DNA from: a bacterium
Lineage (GTDB): Bacteria; Bacillota; Clostridia; Christensenellales; CAG-138
Direction of reading: 5' to 3'
NCBI GenBank assembly: GCA_029218485.1
Contig: JAQXRK010000157.1
Location: 1 to 8,962, forward strand
DNA length: 8,962 bases
A program made the translations under genes and the position numbers. The notes below the pieces were generated by a model. The model worked only from the letters and a program-made list of their open reading frames with translations. It made no database searches and was not told where the DNA came from. Numbering within the stretch: position 1 is the stretch's first letter; each line of letters starts with the position of its first letter. Below are positions 1-6,376 of the stretch, one piece after another.

Positions 1-1
1 T

Positions 2-421
2 ATCGGCCTGCCGGCCGGGCTTGCCTCCGCGCTGACACAGGGATTATTGGAGCTTACCGGCGGATGCGCCGCCATCGCTGCGCTGAACCTACCGTTTCGG
101 CTGACGATCGCTCTGTGCGCCTTTTTGGTCTCCTTTGGAGGCATCTGTGTCTTTCTGCAAACGAGACTCTTTATAAACGGAAACGTGCTCCGCTATTTTT
201 GCGTAAAGACGCTGCACGGTATTTTAGCAGCCGGCATCGCCTATCTGTGCGCGCCGATAGCACTTCCCAAAGAGCAGCCGGCTATTGCACAGCGCGGCAG
301 CGATTATCTGGTCAACGCCTTGACGGGAGGTAGCATTTTTTTCGCATCGTGCATCGCAGTTTTTGGCATCTATCTGATGGCGCTGGTCACATCCGCTCTG
401 GTTGCCAAGCGCCAAAACTGA
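2..421 (+). CDS. ylbJ: Sporulation integral membrane protein YlbJ-like, C-terminal part (cut by left edge)
   Basis: The reading frame is open from the first complete codon of the window, so this is the last 139 residues of a longer protein (the family is about 400 residues). The TTG at 47 is an internal codon, not a start. The piece is very hydrophobic, with about three membrane segments (about residues 25-50, 55-82 and 105-135). It carries a LLELTGG stretch and then SFGGICVFLQ, resembling the end of the nucleoside-recognition (gate) domain of YlbJ. In Bacillus YlbJ is needed for spore cortex formation under mother-cell control; the transported substrate is not known. Context supports the call, because rsmD and coaD lie just beyond, as ylbH-ylbI-ylbJ do in Bacillus, although here ylbJ faces them. 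The alternative is another gate-domain membrane protein such as a spore maturation protein. The stop TGA is at 419-421, immediately before a hairpin. Confidence 0.75.
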   Translation: MGLPAGLASALTQGLLELTGGCAAIAALNLPFRLTIALCAFLVSFGGICVFLQTRLFINGNVLRYFCVKTLHGILAAGIAYLCAPIALPKEQPAIAQRGSDYLVNALTGGSIFFASCIAVFGIYLMALVTSALVAKRQN

Positions 422-447
422 AAAGGAACCCGAGCAGTTCGGGTTCC
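421..447 (-). terminator. Rho-independent terminator of the rsmD-coaD-coiled-coil operon
   Basis: A perfect 9-bp inverted repeat lies at 425-433 and 439-447 (GGAACCCGA / TCGGGTTCC) around a 5-nt loop. Read on the minus strand it is followed by TTTT (complement of the A run at 421-424), so it has the form of an intrinsic terminator for the minus-strand operon ending at 455. On the plus strand nothing T-rich follows, so it would at most weakly stop ylbJ transcripts. The gap between the two stop codons is only 33 bases, so this one structure fills the convergent junction. Confidence 0.8.
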
Positions 448-454
448 CAATGGT

Positions 455-1396
455 TCAATAATCGTCGCCGTCCTCGTCATCATCGAAATCGAGGAACTTC
501 TTGCGCTGCTTTTTCGGTTTTTCCCGTTTCGGCTCTTCCTCTTCCCAGGAATCGTCGAATTCTTCTTCGTCCTCATCGTCCAGCTCAAACATCTTGGCGA
601 AAAAGCCCTTCTTCTTTGGCTTTTCCTTCTCGCGATGCTCTTCCTCGTAATACATATCTTCATCCACGGGTTCGCGCTTTCTCTGCGGTGCAGCGGGGCG
701 CTCAAACTGGCGGGTCAACCCATCCTGCTCGGCATACGGCTGCTGCGGCTGATATGCGCTCTGCTGGGGAGCCGGCTCCTGATAGACGGGCTGCTGCGGC
801 TGATACACCGGCGCCTGCTGTGCCTGTACCGGCTGTGGCTGGGGCTGCGGCTGCGGCTGCGCAGCAGGTACACCCAATTCCTGTCTGTTTTGCGCGATCA
901 GAGCATGATACTCGGTCATGTACTGCTGCAAATCGGAGAGAATATCATCCGCATATTTGCGCGCGCCATTGTAGATAGCATTTGCGTTGGTTTCCGCTTC
1001 TGCAGAGATCTGCGCAGCACGGGCACAGGCCTCCTTGTAAACTTCCGCATCGCTGACGCGGGCCTCGTACTCAACCTGCGCCTGATGATACAGGTTCTCC
1101 GCGCTCGCCTGCGCCTGAGCCAGAACATTATCCGCTTCCTCATGCGCTTGCGTCAGGATCTCCTCCGCCTGTTCCTTGGCGTCGTTGATCCGGTTTTCCG
1201 CCTCAGCCAACACGCCGGTCGCGCGGCGGATATCCTCGGGAATCGTCACTTTCAGATCTCCGAGCAGGTCGTACAGACGCTCGATTTCAACTACTCGCCG
1301 GTTCTGACCGCTGAATTTTGTGCGCGGACTTTCCTCAAGTTCCTGCTCAATGCTTGAAATAATGCTGTAGATTTTCATCGTCTGTGCAGTACTCAT
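455..1396 (-). CDS. Coiled-coil protein with Pro/Gln-rich linker and acidic/basic disordered tail, encoded after coaD
   Basis: This is a 313-residue protein with no enzyme motif that I recognise. Residues 7-60 are a small conserved-looking head (MKIYSIISSIEQELEESP, then NRRVVEIERLYDLLGDL). Residues 62-172 are a long Ala/Glu/Gln-rich helix with the look of a coiled coil, of the sort often auto-annotated as ATPase-like, ATP synthase b-like or DivIVA-like. Residues 178-222 are a Pro/Gln linker with a (PQ)n run and two YQPQQP units. Residues 237-313 are strongly charged: KKKGFFAKMF at 261-270 sits between acidic blocks, and the protein ends in a Asp/Glu-rich tail. There is no signal peptide or membrane span. 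The ATG overlaps the coaD stop in ATGA (1393-1396), preceded by a weak AGAAAGG site, so translation is probably coupled. M7 is an alternative start but has no ribosome site. I infer a scaffold or septum/membrane-associated role without proof. The gene is real; its function is unknown. Confidence 0.85.
   Translation of the reverse strand: MSTAQTMKIYSIISSIEQELEESPRTKFSGQNRRVVEIERLYDLLGDLKVTIPEDIRRATGVLAEAENRINDAKEQAEEILTQAHEEADNVLAQAQASAENLYHQAQVEYEARVSDAEVYKEACARAAQISAEAETNANAIYNGARKYADDILSDLQQYMTEYHALIAQNRQELGVPAAQPQPQPQPQPVQAQQAPVYQPQQPVYQEPAPQQSAYQPQQPYAEQDGLTRQFERPAAPQRKREPVDEDMYYEEEHREKEKPKKKGFFAKMFELDDEDEEEFDDSWEEEEPKREKPKKQRKKFLDFDDDEDGDDY
738..805. repeat. 17-bp perfect direct repeat encoding two YQPQQP units
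   Basis: GGCTGCTGCGGCTGATA occurs at 738-754 and again, identical, at 789-805, 51 bp apart (a multiple of three). On the minus strand each copy encodes a YQPQQP unit of the Pro/Gln linker (residues about 198-203 and 215-220). The identity at DNA level, including codon choice, suggests a recent internal duplication inside the linker. Confidence 0.75.
831..860. repeat. Short tandem 6-bp repeat encoding a Pro-Gln run
   Basis: Five adjacent hexamers GGCTGN are present on the plus strand (units 831, 837, 843, 849 and 855; the last three are all GGCTGC). On the coding (minus) strand they read as CAG-CCN codons and give the alternating Gln-Pro run at about residues 180-189 of the coiled-coil protein. 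The unit is a multiple of three, so copy-number change would lengthen or shorten the linker without a frameshift. Confidence 0.8.
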
Positions 1397-1881
1397 GCTT
1401 GTCGTAACCTTTCTGCAATAATATTCATGTTACAATCGGGAACGAGCCCCTCGATACTTCCGCCGTATGCTCCAATCTCTTTTACCGTGCTGGAGCTCAG
1501 GAAGGAAAGCGACGGTTTTGCCATGAAGTAGACCGTCTGTATGTTCGGTTCCAGGTGCCGGTTGGTGGCGTCAATCTGGAACTCATATTCAAAATCCGTA
1601 ATGGCACGCAGACCGCGGATAATGTATTGCGCGCCGATTTGCTTGGCGTAATCGACCAGCAAGCCGCCAAACTGATCCACGATCACATTGCGCATGCCCG
1701 CATTCGCAACGGCGCGCTGAATCATGCAAACGCGCTCGTCGGCAGAAAAGGTGGCAGATTTGGCAGAGTTCCGCAAAACGCCGACATATACGCGGTCAAA
1801 CAACGCATAAGCGTTCTGAAGAACATCCATATGTCCGACTGTAAACGGATCGAAACTGCCAGGATAAATGCCGATCTTCAT
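1393..1881 (-). CDS. coaD: Phosphopantetheine adenylyltransferase (CoaD)
   Basis: This enzyme transfers AMP from ATP to 4'-phosphopantetheine to give dephospho-CoA, the fourth step of coenzyme A synthesis, in the cytoplasm. At 162 residues it has the normal length for bacterial CoaD, which works as a hexamer. The nucleotidyltransferase signature GSFDPFTVGH is at residues 8-17 (TxGH histidine H17). K41 lies in the NSAKSATF loop. IIRGLRAITDFEYE at 87-100 gives the two arginines R89 and R92 of the nucleotide/pantetheine site, and SFLSSSTVKEIG at 126-137 is the conserved C-terminal motif. It starts at an ATG that overlaps the rsmD stop by 4 bp (ATGA, 1878-1881) and ends in an identical 4-bp overlap with the next gene. 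It is therefore the middle gene of a tightly coupled three-gene operon. The rsmD-coaD order is common in Firmicutes. Confidence 0.97.
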   Translation of the reverse strand: MKIGIYPGSFDPFTVGHMDVLQNAYALFDRVYVGVLRNSAKSATFSADERVCMIQRAVANAGMRNVIVDQFGGLLVDYAKQIGAQYIIRGLRAITDFEYEFQIDATNRHLEPNIQTVYFMAKPSLSFLSSSTVKEIGAYGGSIEGLVPDCNMNIIAERLRQA

Positions 1882-2441
1882 GTCGCTTCGTCCCTCTCCA
1901 TCTCTGAAACCGCACAGGCGCCAAATTTTCTCGTTCTCCGGCGCCGCATAACACCCGGTACATCGTCCGGCGGCGCATAAGAGGAAGAATGCTCGATCAG
2001 AACCAAGCCTTGCGGCTGCATTAACCCCTCGCTAAAGAGCAGGCGTGCTGCATCCACCGCAAATCCGCTTGCATATGGCGCATCCAGAAACGCGAAATCA
2101 AAACGCACGCCGGAAATCACCAGCCGGCGAATCGCCTCGCGGTAGTCCAACTGCATCACCGTGACCACATCCGACAGCCGAACCGCGGCAGCGTTCTTCC
2201 GAATCAGTGCCGCACAATCTGCGGAAGCATCGTTGCAAATCACAAGCTTTGCCCCGCGCGAAGCCGCCTCAAGACCCAGATTGCCGGATCCGGAAAAGAG
2301 ATCGAGCACATGACTGCCCGGCAGGTCGAACTGCAAAGCGCCAAACATGGCCTCCTTTACCCGGTCAAGCGTTGGACGCGTTGCCAGTCCGGGAAGCGCC
2401 TCAATTTGCCTGCCCCTGGCACTTCCGGCAATAATACGCAA
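1878..2441 (-). CDS. rsmD: 16S rRNA (guanine(966)-N(2))-methyltransferase RsmD
   Basis: RsmD methylates N2 of G966 in 16S rRNA during 30S assembly, using S-adenosylmethionine. The 187-residue length is usual. The N-terminus MRIIAGSARGR and the RPTLDRVKEAMF block (residues 22-33) are typical. Motif I, VLDLFSGSGNLGLEAASRG (45-63), is the SAM-binding loop, and ND at 70-71 is the acidic end of motif II. The catalytic motif IV reads FLDAPY at 118-123, where the family normally has DPPY; the fold around it is otherwise intact. The start is TTG at 2441. It is chosen because AGGAGGA lies at the right spacing just upstream (2446-2452) and the protein then begins exactly at the conserved MRIIAG. This is the first gene of an operon continuing into coaD by a 4-bp overlap, with a promoter at 2477-2505. 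Confidence 0.94.
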   Translation of the reverse strand: MRIIAGSARGRQIEALPGLATRPTLDRVKEAMFGALQFDLPGSHVLDLFSGSGNLGLEAASRGAKLVICNDASADCAALIRKNAAAVRLSDVVTVMQLDYREAIRRLVISGVRFDFAFLDAPYASGFAVDAARLLFSEGLMQPQGLVLIEHSSSYAPPDDVPGVMRRRRTRKFGACAVSEMERDEAT

Positions 2442-2445
2442 TTTC

Positions 2446-2452
2446 TCCTCCT
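2446..2452 (-). promoter_or_regulatory. Shine-Dalgarno site fixing the TTG start of rsmD
   Basis: On the minus strand the sequence reads AGGAGGAGAAA-TTG. The AGGAGG core ends 5 nt before the TTG at 2441, which is optimal. No ATG or GTG upstream could replace it with a comparable ribosome site, so the unusual TTG start is well supported. Confidence 0.85.
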
Positions 2453-2476
2453 GATACCAACTTACGTAGATACTGT

Positions 2477-2505
2477 ATTATAACATTTTGAATCGGAACA
2501 TACAA
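2477..2505 (-). promoter_or_regulatory. Sigma-A type promoter of the rsmD operon
   Basis: On the minus strand a perfect -10 box TATAAT (2477-2482) is preceded by TGT, making an extended -10 (TGtTATAAT). A weak -35 TTGTAT (2500-2505) lies 17 bp upstream. Transcription would start near 2470, leaving a leader of about 30 nt before the TTG start. The weak -35 with strong extended -10 is a common clostridial pattern. Confidence 0.7.
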
Positions 2506-2519
2506 GTGGATAAAATCAA

Positions 2520-2547
2520 TTGTAAAATCCAATTTATCTGATAAAAT
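2520..2547 (+). promoter_or_regulatory. Promoter of the amidohydrolase-alr operon
   Basis: TTGTAA at 2520-2525 and TAAAAT at 2542-2547 are 16 bp apart, and the -10 is preceded by TGA (extended -10). The predicted start near 2554 gives a leader of about 50 nt to the ATG at 2605. This position also argues against the ATG at 2566, because its only possible ribosome site (GGGG at 2551-2554) would lie at or before the transcript start. It is divergent from the rsmD promoter, with the two -35 boxes only 14 bp apart. Confidence 0.6.
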
Positions 2548-2604
2548 AAAGGGGAACGTTCTTCAATGCGCAAGGACGGAAACAAACGTTTTGGAGCGAA
2601 CAGA

Positions 2605-3789
2605 ATGATTCTTTTGAAAAATGGACGCATCTATCCGATCTCACGGCCAGCCTTTCAGGGAGATGTGCTGATCCGGGACGGAAAGATCGCAGCGCTTGGC
2701 AAGAACATCGAAGCATCGGATGCCACCTGCATCGACGCAAGCGGCTGCACCATTACGCCGGGCTTTATTGACGCGCACTGCCACATCGGCATGTGGGAGG
2801 ATGGCATGGGAGACGAAGGCGCGGACGGAAACGAAACATCCGATCCCATCACGCCCCAAATGCGCGCGATTGATGGTTTGAATCCATTTGATCCATGCTT
2901 CCATGAAGCCTGTGCCGCTGGAATTACCACCGTTGTAACCGGCCCGGGCTCTGCAAATGTCATTGGAGGACAGTTTGCCGCCCTGAAGACGCATGGCACC
3001 TCTGTTGAAAATATGCTCGTGAAGGCCCCCGTTGCAATGAAGGCGGCTATGGGTGAAAACCCCAAACAGGTGTATGGAACGCAGAAGGTAACGCCGTATA
3101 CGCGCATGGCGATTGCAGCGCTCTTTCGAAAAGCCATGTTCGATGCACAGGAATATGCGGCCGAAAAGAAAAAGGCCGAGAGCGACCCCGATAAAAAGCC
3201 GGATATGGATATGGCGATGGAGGCATTGCTGCCCGTGCTGTCCGGGGAACTTCTCCTGAAAGTCCATGCGCACCGTGCCGACGATATTCTGACCGCGCTG
3301 CGCATTGCAAGGGAGTTCCATCTGCGTATTTCACTGGAGCACTGTACAGAAGGGCATTTGATCGTGAACGAGTTGAAGAGCCAGATCGACGCGCTCGGCG
3401 GCGTGCCGGTCATTCTCGGCCCGCTCCTTTCCGAACGATCGAAGGTGGAACTGCGGAACCTGACTTTCCGCGCCCCCGCCATTTTGAAGCGCGCCGGCAT
3501 CGAATTTGCTTTGATGACCGATCACCCCGTGATCCCCATTCAATATCTGCCCATCTGTGCGGCGCTTGCCGTGCGGGAAGGGCTCGATGAAGAAACGGCT
3601 CTCGCTTCCATTACGCTGCATGCCGCAAGAGCCGTTGGACTGGATGGGCAGATTGGTTCGCTGGATGTTGGCAAGGACGCGGACCTCGCTATGTTCAGCG
3701 GACATCCGTTCGATTTCCGCGCCCGCTGCACCATGACGATGATTAACGGCCAGATCGTTTACCGCGAGGAGCGGGAGTCGGAACGATAA
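2605..3789 (+). CDS. Metal-dependent amidohydrolase, substrate unknown
   Basis: A cytoplasmic amidohydrolase-superfamily enzyme of 394 residues. The N-terminus MILLKNGRIYPIS with the IRDGKIAALG strand is the small beta domain. PGFIDAHCHIG at 52-62 holds the HxH metal pair (H58, H60). LLKVHAHRADDI at 217-228 (H221, H223), LEHCTEGH at 244-251 (H246, H251) and MTDHPV at 304-309 (D306) supply the remaining metal and catalytic positions, and GSLDVGKDADLAMF at 351-364 closes the barrel into the beta domain. The layout resembles an uncharacterised imidazolonepropionase-like subgroup; I cannot name the substrate. The start at 2605 is preferred over an upstream ATG at 2566 because GGAG at 2593-2596 is 8 nt away and the family begins at MILLKNG. 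The gene ends 12 nt before the alr ATG, in the same operon, so a link to D-amino acid or wall-peptide metabolism is possible but only inferred. Confidence 0.9.
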   Translation: MILLKNGRIYPISRPAFQGDVLIRDGKIAALGKNIEASDATCIDASGCTITPGFIDAHCHIGMWEDGMGDEGADGNETSDPITPQMRAIDGLNPFDPCFHEACAAGITTVVTGPGSANVIGGQFAALKTHGTSVENMLVKAPVAMKAAMGENPKQVYGTQKVTPYTRMAIAALFRKAMFDAQEYAAEKKKAESDPDKKPDMDMAMEALLPVLSGELLLKVHAHRADDILTALRIAREFHLRISLEHCTEGHLIVNELKSQIDALGGVPVILGPLLSERSKVELRNLTFRAPAILKRAGIEFALMTDHPVIPIQYLPICAALAVREGLDEETALASITLHAARAVGLDGQIGSLDVGKDADLAMFSGHPFDFRARCTMTMINGQIVYREERESER

Positions 3790-3801
3790 GAGGTGGATGG
3801 G

Positions 3802-4917
3802 ATGATACGCGCTACCAGGACAGAGATTGCCCTATCGAATATCGCGCACAATATTTCGGTGATTCGCGCCGGGCTGAAACCCGAGACAAAATTTTTGGCG
3901 GTTGTCAAAGCGAACGCCTATGGGCATAGTTTGGAAGAAGTTGCGCGCTATGCCTGCGATCACGGCGCCGACTATCTCGGCGTTGCCATCGCGGAAGAGG
4001 GCGTCCGTCTGCGCACAGCCGGCATTGAAGCGCCGATCCTGATACTCGGTGCTTCGATGGACACGCACATCGGCTGCATTCTCGAGCATGATTTGACGCC
4101 TACCGTTTTCTCCATAGACACGCTCAGGCAGCTGCAGGCCGCAGCGGCCGCCGCAGGAAAACAATGCCGATTCCATTTCAAGGTGGATACCGGCATGAAC
4201 CGCATCGGCTTTGTGAGCACAGAGGCCTTTGAGGCGGCATTGCAATATCTTGCCGAATGTCCAAACCTGATCTTTGAAGGCATGTTTACGCACTTTGCCG
4301 TATCGGAACTCCCGGACAAGAGCTTTACAAGGCAGCAGGCGGCAAGATTTGACGACTTTGTGGCCATTGCCGCTCGCTATGGCTACCGTCCCATTCTGCA
4401 TGCAGCAAACAGCGGCGGTGCTCTCGAACTGCCCGAGTATCAGTACGATATGGTGCGCGGCGGCATCGCCATGTATGGCTATCATCCCGCCGGACATGCC
4501 GTCGGAAGCGCCGACCTTCGCCCCGTGTTGAGCTGGAAAACGAACATCGTCAATATCAAGGAGATCGCTGAGGGAGAAACCGTCAGCTACGGAAGAACGT
4601 TTACCGCCTCCAGACGCACGCTCGTGGCAACGCTCCCGGTGGGATATGGCGACGGCTACAAACGCTGTCTCTCCAACCGGGCAAACGTGCTGATTCACGG
4701 GAAGCGTGCACCGCAGATCGGTACGGTTTGCATGGATCAGATCATGTGCGATGTGACAGATATCCCCGGAGCGGCAATCGGGGACGAAGTGATACTGCTC
4801 GGATGTCAGGGTAACGAAACCATCACCGCAGACGAAATGGCGCGCTGGGCCGACACCATCAGTTACGAGATTCTGCTATCGATCAGCGAACGCGTTCCGC
4901 GCGTATTTCTTGACTGA
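3802..4917 (+). CDS. alr: Alanine racemase
   Basis: A PLP-dependent racemase that interconverts L- and D-alanine and supplies D-alanine for peptidoglycan. From the ATG at 3802 it is 371 residues, the usual length. FLAVVKANAYGH holds the PLP lysine (Lys36 in this numbering). VDTGMNRIGF, THFAVSE and HAANSGG line the cofactor site. SYGRTF carries the catalytic tyrosine equivalent to Tyr265 of the Geobacillus enzyme, with GYGDGY 19 residues on and the CMDQ motif following, as in that enzyme. The C-terminus ISYEILLSISERVPRVF is typical. A GTG at 3793 is in frame, but AGGTGG (3791-3796) is placed to serve the ATG at 3802. The gene follows the amidohydrolase by 12 nt. Its 3' end overlaps the convergent nnr gene by 35 bp, and no terminator is visible there. 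Confidence 0.97.
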   Translation: MIRATRTEIALSNIAHNISVIRAGLKPETKFLAVVKANAYGHSLEEVARYACDHGADYLGVAIAEEGVRLRTAGIEAPILILGASMDTHIGCILEHDLTPTVFSIDTLRQLQAAAAAAGKQCRFHFKVDTGMNRIGFVSTEAFEAALQYLAECPNLIFEGMFTHFAVSELPDKSFTRQQAARFDDFVAIAARYGYRPILHAANSGGALELPEYQYDMVRGGIAMYGYHPAGHAVGSADLRPVLSWKTNIVNIKEIAEGETVSYGRTFTASRRTLVATLPVGYGDGYKRCLSNRANVLIHGKRAPQIGTVCMDQIMCDVTDIPGAAIGDEVILLGCQGNETITADEMARWADTISYEILLSISERVPRVFLD

Positions 4918-6376
4918 TGGCATCGATGACGTCGCCCGCAACCAGCATACGGTTGCCCAGAATTTCATAAGCAAGATCAGCCGATGCGCCCAGCAGAAAT
5001 GCCGCGGCGCATGCTGCTTGAAAGGGCAAGACGCGCTGCGCCAAGAGCGCCAGAAGCAGTCCGGTCAGCACATCCCCGCTGCCTCCCTTTGCAAGACCGG
5101 GATTGCCGGTCGTGTTGAGCACGACTTCCCGGCCGTTGCTGATGCAGGTTGTGGCGCCCTTCAACAAAACGATACAGCCAAACTGCCGGGCCGATTCACG
5201 AGCTGTTTCAATGGGGTCTGCGAGCACTTCTTCGACGCTGCTGCGCAGCAGCCGTGCCATCTCGGCCGGATGCGGCGTCACAACCACATTGGAGTGCAGC
5301 ATCGTCAGAAGATCGCGATGCGCCGCCAAATGATTCAGCGCATCGGCATCCACCACGGTCGGGCGATGCGAAGCAAGCACCTCGCGGAGCAGACGGTCGG
5401 AGCACATCTCCCCCATGCCGCAGCCAATGCCGATGGCCTGGCTTGCCGCAATTCGTTCGCAGGCATCAGCCTGCGCGGATTCATCCCAAATTTCATTGTC
5501 ACCGCAGGGAATGCACATCGCCTCCGGCACGACGGCAAAGGCCGGCTTGACCGCTGCGGGAACCGCAACGCTCAGCAGCCCGCAGCCGCCCCGCAGCGCC
5601 GCCCGGGCGCTCAGGAGCGCTGCGCCGGTATAGCGCGCACTGCCAACGCACAGCAGCGCACGGCCATGATTGCCCTTATGACTATCCAGCGGACGCGGAG
5701 GCAATATGCTGCGGATATCGGAATGCTCCTGCCAGAGAACATCGCTGTGCACCGGATACTGATCCGCAATCGGGTGAATCCGGATGTTGCCGGCATATTC
5801 CCGCCCAGGGCATAACAGCAGGCCGCGCTTGACATACTGAAACGTCACGGTTTCATCGGCGCGAATGGCGGCACCGCAGCAACGGCCGGTGGCGCCGTCA
5901 ATGCCCGAGGGAATATCAACCGAAATCCGGCAGGCACCGGAAGCGTTGACCCGAGAGATGAGTTCGCAATGGGCGGATGAAAGCGGCCGGGAAAGCCCTG
6001 TTCCAAACAGTGCGTCAACAATGCAGGCATACTCGCCCGGATCTGGAAATGCGGAAAGGAAACGGCAACCGGCATCCAGCGCGCGGCGATAGTGAATCAG
6101 CGCATCTCCGCGAAGCGATTCCTCGCTCACGGCAAGCCAGGCCTCTGCATCACGGCCGCGCTCGTGCAGTTGACGCAGAACTGCGAAGCCGTCTCCCCCG
6201 TTATTTCCGGGTCCGCACAGGATGAGAATACGGGTATCTTTGGGAACCCGGTCGTCGATCGCCCGAACAACGCCCTGCGCTGCACGTTCCATCAAAACCT
6301 CGCCGGGTATTCCATACCGATGGATCAGCTCCTGATCCGCCTCCCGCGCCTGAGAGGGCTTGAGCACCTCTTTCAT
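4883..6376 (-). CDS. nnr: Bifunctional NAD(P)H-hydrate epimerase / ADP-dependent (S)-NAD(P)H-hydrate dehydratase (Nnr)
   Basis: A repair enzyme for damaged nicotinamide cofactors: the N-terminal domain epimerises R and S forms of NAD(P)H hydrate, and the C-terminal domain dehydrates the S form using ADP. At 497 residues it is a full-length fusion. The epimerase (YjeF_N) domain spans about 1-215, with CGPGNNGGDGF at 54-64, VDALFGTG at 120-127 and VDIPSGIDG at 153-161. The ribokinase-like CARKD domain spans about 220-490, with HKGNHGRALLCVGS at 233-246, TPHPAEM at 367-373, LLKGATT at 404-410 and the signature GNPGLAKGGSGDVLTG at 424-439. The ATG shares ATGA (6373-6376) with the recX stop and has GAGGA upstream, so the two are translationally coupled. 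The 3' end overlaps alr on the opposite strand. In many Firmicutes nnr and alr are neighbours in the same direction; here they converge. Confidence 0.96.
   Translation of the reverse strand: MKEVLKPSQAREADQELIHRYGIPGEVLMERAAQGVVRAIDDRVPKDTRILILCGPGNNGGDGFAVLRQLHERGRDAEAWLAVSEESLRGDALIHYRRALDAGCRFLSAFPDPGEYACIVDALFGTGLSRPLSSAHCELISRVNASGACRISVDIPSGIDGATGRCCGAAIRADETVTFQYVKRGLLLCPGREYAGNIRIHPIADQYPVHSDVLWQEHSDIRSILPPRPLDSHKGNHGRALLCVGSARYTGAALLSARAALRGGCGLLSVAVPAAVKPAFAVVPEAMCIPCGDNEIWDESAQADACERIAASQAIGIGCGMGEMCSDRLLREVLASHRPTVVDADALNHLAAHRDLLTMLHSNVVVTPHPAEMARLLRSSVEEVLADPIETARESARQFGCIVLLKGATTCISNGREVVLNTTGNPGLAKGGSGDVLTGLLLALLAQRVLPFQAACAAAFLLGASADLAYEILGNRMLVAGDVIDAISQEIRAERVR

Noticed and set aside
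47..421. Separate small membrane protein starting at TTG 47
   Set aside because: The frame is open to the window edge and the upstream residues continue the YlbJ-like sequence; there is no ribosome site at 47.
635..1357. Open frame of 240 codons on the plus strand, Leu-rich and membrane-protein-like
   Set aside because: It is the antisense of the Gln/Glu/Ala-rich coiled-coil gene; CAG/GAG codons read as CTG/CTC, which explains the false hydrophobicity.
2442..2604. Riboswitch or leader RNA upstream of the amidohydrolase-alr operon
   Set aside because: The predicted leader is only about 50 nt and shows no stem series or terminator-antiterminator arrangement.
2655..3500. Open frames of 226 and 281 codons on the minus strand
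   Set aside because: Both are shadows of the amidohydrolase gene, which carries intact metal-binding motifs in the plus frame.
3832..4698. Open frame of 288 codons on the minus strand
   Set aside because: Antisense to alr, whose motifs are complete; no plausible ribosome site or family resemblance.
4888..4897. GAACGCGTTC palindrome as a terminator for alr or nnr
   Set aside because: It has no loop and no T run on either strand, and it lies inside both coding sequences.
4910..5815. Open frame of 301 codons on the plus strand following alr
   Set aside because: Antisense to nnr, which has full epimerase and dehydratase signatures; composition is Arg/Ala/Gln-rich and without domain.
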